The notes under the pieces: generated by a model
What the model saw: only the letters and a program-made list of their open reading frames with translations
Told to the model about the DNA's origin: nothing
Database searches by the model: none
Translations under genes and position numbers: made by a program
In this document: in pieces, positions 5,983 to 8,792 of the stretch
Numbering within the stretch: the stretch's first letter is position 1
Layout of the letters: each line of letters opens with the position of its first letter
NCBI GenBank assembly: GCA_937889855.1
Contig: CALBYK010000371.1
Coordinates: 1-8,792, forward strand
Direction of reading: 5' to 3'
DNA length: 8,792 nucleotides
Origin: an uncultured Prevotella sp.
GTDB taxonomy: Bacteria > Bacteroidota > Bacteroidia > Bacteroidales > Bacteroidaceae

Positions 5983-8565
5983 CTACATACGGTTGCGCTG
6001 CGACTGTCCTGCTCCCGTTCCGCGATACTTGTTGCGCCCTACGTTGAACGCGTAGCGGATGTGTAGGTTGAAGTTGGTCTGCGCCTCAAAGTCGAAGGCA
6101 GTGGTGCGCATGGTGCCCGAATGGAGAGTGAAGTGCTGCGTGCCTGTATGGAAAAGGTCGCTCACGTAGAACTGCACTGTCAGTTGGCGCTTCAGGAACT
6201 GCCGCTGTATGGAGGCGTCGGTGGTGAAGCTGGGGCGACGCTGCCGCTGGCTGCCACTGTCGCCTGTGGTCGAGGCGCGCATATAAATCGAGAAGGTGGC
6301 GAGCTTTGTGTCGAGCGTGTTGTCGAATATGAACTTCAGCATAGGTCGGCGCAGCAGTCCGCCGCCCACGATGGGCATCTTGTACCACTGCTTGTTGAAA
6401 TCAATCTCAAGTGTGGGCGACCAGATGCCTATTGTCGGCGACACTGCCACAGCAGCCATCATCGAGTTGTACGACGGCATATTCTCCAGCCGCATGAGCG
6501 ACATGCGCGGGTCGTCCTTGTAAGTCTGCATGAGCTGGTTTATCTCATCCTTGGTGTGCGAGAACGAGGCCACGAAAGTTAGCCATTTCCACGACAGCGT
6601 GTAGTTGACGTGGTGGCTCAGGCACGGCAGGAGGAACGGGTTGCCCGACTCGTAGGTGTAGCGGTTGTCATACTGTATGCCGCTGCGCAGGTTGTGGTAG
6701 GACGGGCGCGATATGTCGTTGGCATAGCCGAGCTGCATCTGCACGTTGCCAACCGATGTCGACATTGCCAGCGACGGGAACAGATTGCTGAACGTGCGGC
6801 ACTGCTCGCCGACGCGCACCCCATGGTCGAAGTAATTGAAGTCGACATACTCATAGCGCAGACCCGCCTGCACGTAGAGTTTGCCCAGCGAGCGGCTGTA
6901 GTCGAGATAGGCAGAAGTCATGTTCTCGCGTATGCGCGCTTTCTCGTCGTCGATGATGTCCTTGGGCAGCACGTTGTAGGTGCTGCGGCGCGAGGAGGTG
7001 GAGTATTCGCCGCCGAACGACAGCTCGCCTCCGGCAAGTGGTGCTGTGAGCACGAGCTTCGACGCCACGAGCGAGTTGTAGGTCAGTTTGTCGGTGCTGA
7101 CATTGCGCAGCTCATCAGTCGAGCCTACCTCGGCGAAACTCTCGTCAGTAAAGGTTTTGTCGGTGCCGCGAAACCAGTACCAGTCAGTGTTGAAGTCGAT
7201 GCCGACCTTGCCAATCTTTCCCTCATAGTAGGCGTTTGACGCCACGGCGGTCGACTGCGACGGCGAGTAGCTCGTTGCCAATGACTTGTCCACAAGCTCA
7301 TTGCCACGCATAGTCTCCGCCTCCATTGAGTAGTTGCAGTCCTGCTTGGCATAGCGGTCGTAGGAGAGGCGTGCACCGATGGAGTTGTCGTTGTCGATCT
7401 GGTAGCTTGCCGAGAGCAATGCCATCGGGTTGGTGTTGCGAAACTCGTTGGTCAGTCGGCTGCTCTGCCGCCACACGGCATCCTGCGTGTATGTGGTCTG
7501 GAGCATGGTCTTGTCGGCCTGGTCGTAGTGGGAGTGGTCGCCATAGAGGAAAGCATTGAGTTCCAGTCGACTTGTGCGGTAGGTGAGGTTGAGCCGCTCT
7601 ATTTCCGACCAGTGGTTCTTGTCGTTGCTCTTTATCTGCGTGCGCGAGTCGAAACTGAAGCCCTCGCCTACGGATTTCTTTGTAGTTATGCGCAGCACGC
7701 TCGTGGCGGATGCCGGATAGCGTGCCCCGGGATTGCGTATCACCTCAACGCTCTTCACGTCCGATGGCGATAGCTGCTGCAAGTCTGTCGCGCTGCGCTT
7801 GCGGTTGTTGATATATATAAGAGGCGTGCCGCGTCCGAACACTTCAATAGTACCGTCCTTCGCCGACACTGTGGGTATGCGGTCGAGCAGTTGGTTCATG
7901 TCCATCGTCTTCTCAAGCACGCTGCCGGCAACAATCGTTGTCATGCCCTCGCCCTTGAGCATGGTCTTTGGGAGTCGCGACTTGACGGTGACGCCCTTGA
8001 GGAAATATTTCTCGGGAGTGAGTTTCACGGTGCCAATGTTGCCCACGCGCACACGCTTGGTGAGCGTCTGGTAGCCCACGCTCGTAATCTTCATTATCAC
8101 TTCTTTTTGTGAGCACGGAATGACGAAGTTGCCGTTCTCGTTGGTCACGCCGCCGTTGATGAACGCCGAGTCCTTCGGTGCGAGCAGCGTCACGTTGGCG
8201 TAGGACACAGGCTGGCGACTGGTGTCGACCACGCGGCCAATCATGCGCGTCGCCTCTTTCTGCGTACACTCCACGAAGATGAGGCTGTCGTTTACCGTCA
8301 TGCGGATGGGATAGAAGCCGATGGCTGCCTTTATGGCATCGGGCACGGAGGCGGCTGCTATCTGCTTAGTCACGGTGAAGTCCTCAAGTTCGTTGTAGAT
8401 GAAACTCAGCTTGTAGCGCGAGGTCGACCGGCCGAGGTCGATGAGCACATCGGAGAAGGAGCGGTTGCGGTAGTTGCGTGTCACGTGTTGCGCCGGGGTA
8501 GGTATGGAGAGGATGAGCAGCAGAGTGATGAGGAGGCTCATTCGTATACTTTTATATACATTCAT
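5983..8565 (-). CDS. Outer membrane beta-barrel family protein with an STN-like N-terminal domain (TonB-dependent receptor-like)
   Basis: An 860-residue protein. Residues 1-26 are a signal peptide (MNVYKSIR, then a hydrophobic core ending PTPAQ). Residues about 29-100 look like an STN (secretin/TonB short N-terminal) domain: FSDVLIDLG, then LSFIYNEL, then VPDAIKAAI and DSLIFVE. Residues about 108-180 are a carboxypeptidase-regulatory-like domain (IGRVVDTSRQPVSYANVTLL, then NENGNFVI, ITSVGYQ). Residues about 190-297 are the plug, including VEVIRNPGARYPASAT at 273-288 and LRITTK. The barrel fills the rest and ends VRNxGxGAG-like, here NVGRNKYRGTGAG and QRNRM, typical of PF14905 proteins. An STN domain in a receptor often passes a signal to an anti-sigma factor. 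No sigma/anti-sigma pair is seen in the window, so that role is open. The ligand is unknown. The leader is A-rich (TTTTAAAGAATAGAAACT). No -7 consensus was found between 8566 and 8686, so it may share a transcript with the gene to its right. Confidence 0.9.
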   Translation of the reverse strand: MNVYKSIRMSLLITLLLILSIPTPAQHVTRNYRNRSFSDVLIDLGRSTSRYKLSFIYNELEDFTVTKQIAAASVPDAIKAAIGFYPIRMTVNDSLIFVECTQKEATRMIGRVVDTSRQPVSYANVTLLAPKDSAFINGGVTNENGNFVIPCSQKEVIMKITSVGYQTLTKRVRVGNIGTVKLTPEKYFLKGVTVKSRLPKTMLKGEGMTTIVAGSVLEKTMDMNQLLDRIPTVSAKDGTIEVFGRGTPLIYINNRKRSATDLQQLSPSDVKSVEVIRNPGARYPASATSVLRITTKKSVGEGFSFDSRTQIKSNDKNHWSEIERLNLTYRTSRLELNAFLYGDHSHYDQADKTMLQTTYTQDAVWRQSSRLTNEFRNTNPMALLSASYQIDNDNSIGARLSYDRYAKQDCNYSMEAETMRGNELVDKSLATSYSPSQSTAVASNAYYEGKIGKVGIDFNTDWYWFRGTDKTFTDESFAEVGSTDELRNVSTDKLTYNSLVASKLVLTAPLAGGELSFGGEYSTSSRRSTYNVLPKDIIDDEKARIRENMTSAYLDYSRSLGKLYVQAGLRYEYVDFNYFDHGVRVGEQCRTFSNLFPSLAMSTSVGNVQMQLGYANDISRPSYHNLRSGIQYDNRYTYESGNPFLLPCLSHHVNYTLSWKWLTFVASFSHTKDEINQLMQTYKDDPRMSLMRLENMPSYNSMMAAVAVSPTIGIWSPTLEIDFNKQWYKMPIVGGGLLRRPMLKFIFDNTLDTKLATFSIYMRASTTGDSGSQRQRRPSFTTDASIQRQFLKRQLTVQFYVSDLFHTGTQHFTLHSGTMRTTAFDFEAQTNFNLHIRYAFNVGRNKYRGTGAGQSQRNRM

Positions 8566-8586
8566 AGTTTCTATTCTTTAAAAATG

Positions 8587-8687
8587 ACTGGGAGAGGAGG
8601 CGCCTCGCCTCCGGCACATTGCTGGGAAAGGAGGCGGGATTTTCTCGTTATGAGTGTGTCGGGGGCGAGGACGCCCCCTCTCCCAGT
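8587..8687. repeat. GC-rich palindrome with an internal direct repeat, possible terminator or attenuator
   Basis: Positions 8587-8613 and 8660-8687 form an imperfect inverted pair: ACTGGGAGAGG at the left end is exactly mirrored at the right end, with a few changes and one extra base further in. Inside, CTGGGAGAGGAGGCG (8588-8602) recurs as CTGGGAAAGGAGGCG (8622-8636), 14 of 15 identical. On the minus strand the stem is followed by TCATTTTTAAAG, so it could end or weaken transcription from the gene on the right before the barrel gene begins at 8565. Its right end overlaps that gene's stop codon by one base. Confidence 0.6.
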
Positions 8688-8792
8688 TATTCAACGACAA
8701 TCTTGTTGCCATCGATGGCGATGGCCACTTGCTCGGAGTGGTTAAGCTCGTCAACGACAGCGTTGAGGTCGTTGGCGCTGTCCCACTCGTAA
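8687..8792 (-). CDS. C-terminal end of an unidentified protein (partial, runs off right edge)
   Basis: The minus strand reads open from the right edge to a TAA at 8689-8687, giving 34 residues that end DGNKIVVE. The segment is acidic, with DLNAVVDELNHSEQ followed by VAIAIDGNKIVV, which would suit a short helix then a beta hairpin. I do not recognise the family. The reading frame uses GC-rich codons like the neighbouring real genes, and the other minus frames are less convincing as the end of a gene. It lies upstream of the second barrel gene on the same strand, 121 bp away, with the GC-rich palindrome between them. Confidence 0.5.
   Translation of the reverse strand, partial: YEWDSANDLNAVVDELNHSEQVAIAIDGNKIVVE

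Noticed and set aside
6610..7239. A 209-residue plus-strand open frame inside the second barrel gene
   Set aside because: It has no family signature, lies wholly within a gene with clear plug and barrel architecture, and has no promoter-like site before it.

Overview
The window looks like a chromosome segment of a Bacteroidales bacterium, most likely Prevotellaceae or a near relative (inference). Three things point there. Two large 'outer membrane beta-barrel family' (PF14905-type) TonB-linked proteins are present. The promoters have the Bacteroidetes form, TTG about 20 nt upstream of TAnnTTTG. A GxxExxY-family protein is also present. Start codons are preceded by A-rich leaders rather than strong Shine-Dalgarno sites.

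Layout. Positions 1-53 (minus) hold only the first 17 codons of a protein resembling the AAA-ATPase-like/PD-(D/E)XK proteins common in this phylum. It is divergent from a Cof-type HAD phosphatase at 230-1015 (plus), and the gap between them carries two opposed promoters. From about 1031 to 2010 the space between the HAD gene and a convergent outer-membrane barrel gene is filled by a roughly 1 kb cassette. The cassette is a GxxExxY gene (1361-1735) between two long imperfect inverted-repeat arms, each built of the same ordered series of small hairpins. The barrel gene (2019-4607, minus) follows. A gene-free stretch then holds a 193-bp nested palindrome (4731-4923), followed by an AEC-family transporter (5034-5942, plus). 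The transporter is convergent with a second barrel protein (5983-8565, minus), which carries an extra STN-like N-terminal domain. Upstream of that gene is a GC-rich palindrome (8587-8687) that touches the stop codon of an unidentified minus-strand gene running off the right edge.

Function. The two barrel proteins are probably outer-membrane receptors for unknown ligands. The AEC protein is probably an inner-membrane carrier, and the HAD enzyme probably dephosphorylates a small phosphorylated metabolite. Nothing in the sequence shows that they form one pathway, and strand switches make a single operon impossible. The part most worth a second look is the inverted-repeat GxxExxY cassette. It is AT-richer than its neighbours, its arms keep their hairpins through paired base changes, and it fits exactly between two stop codons.
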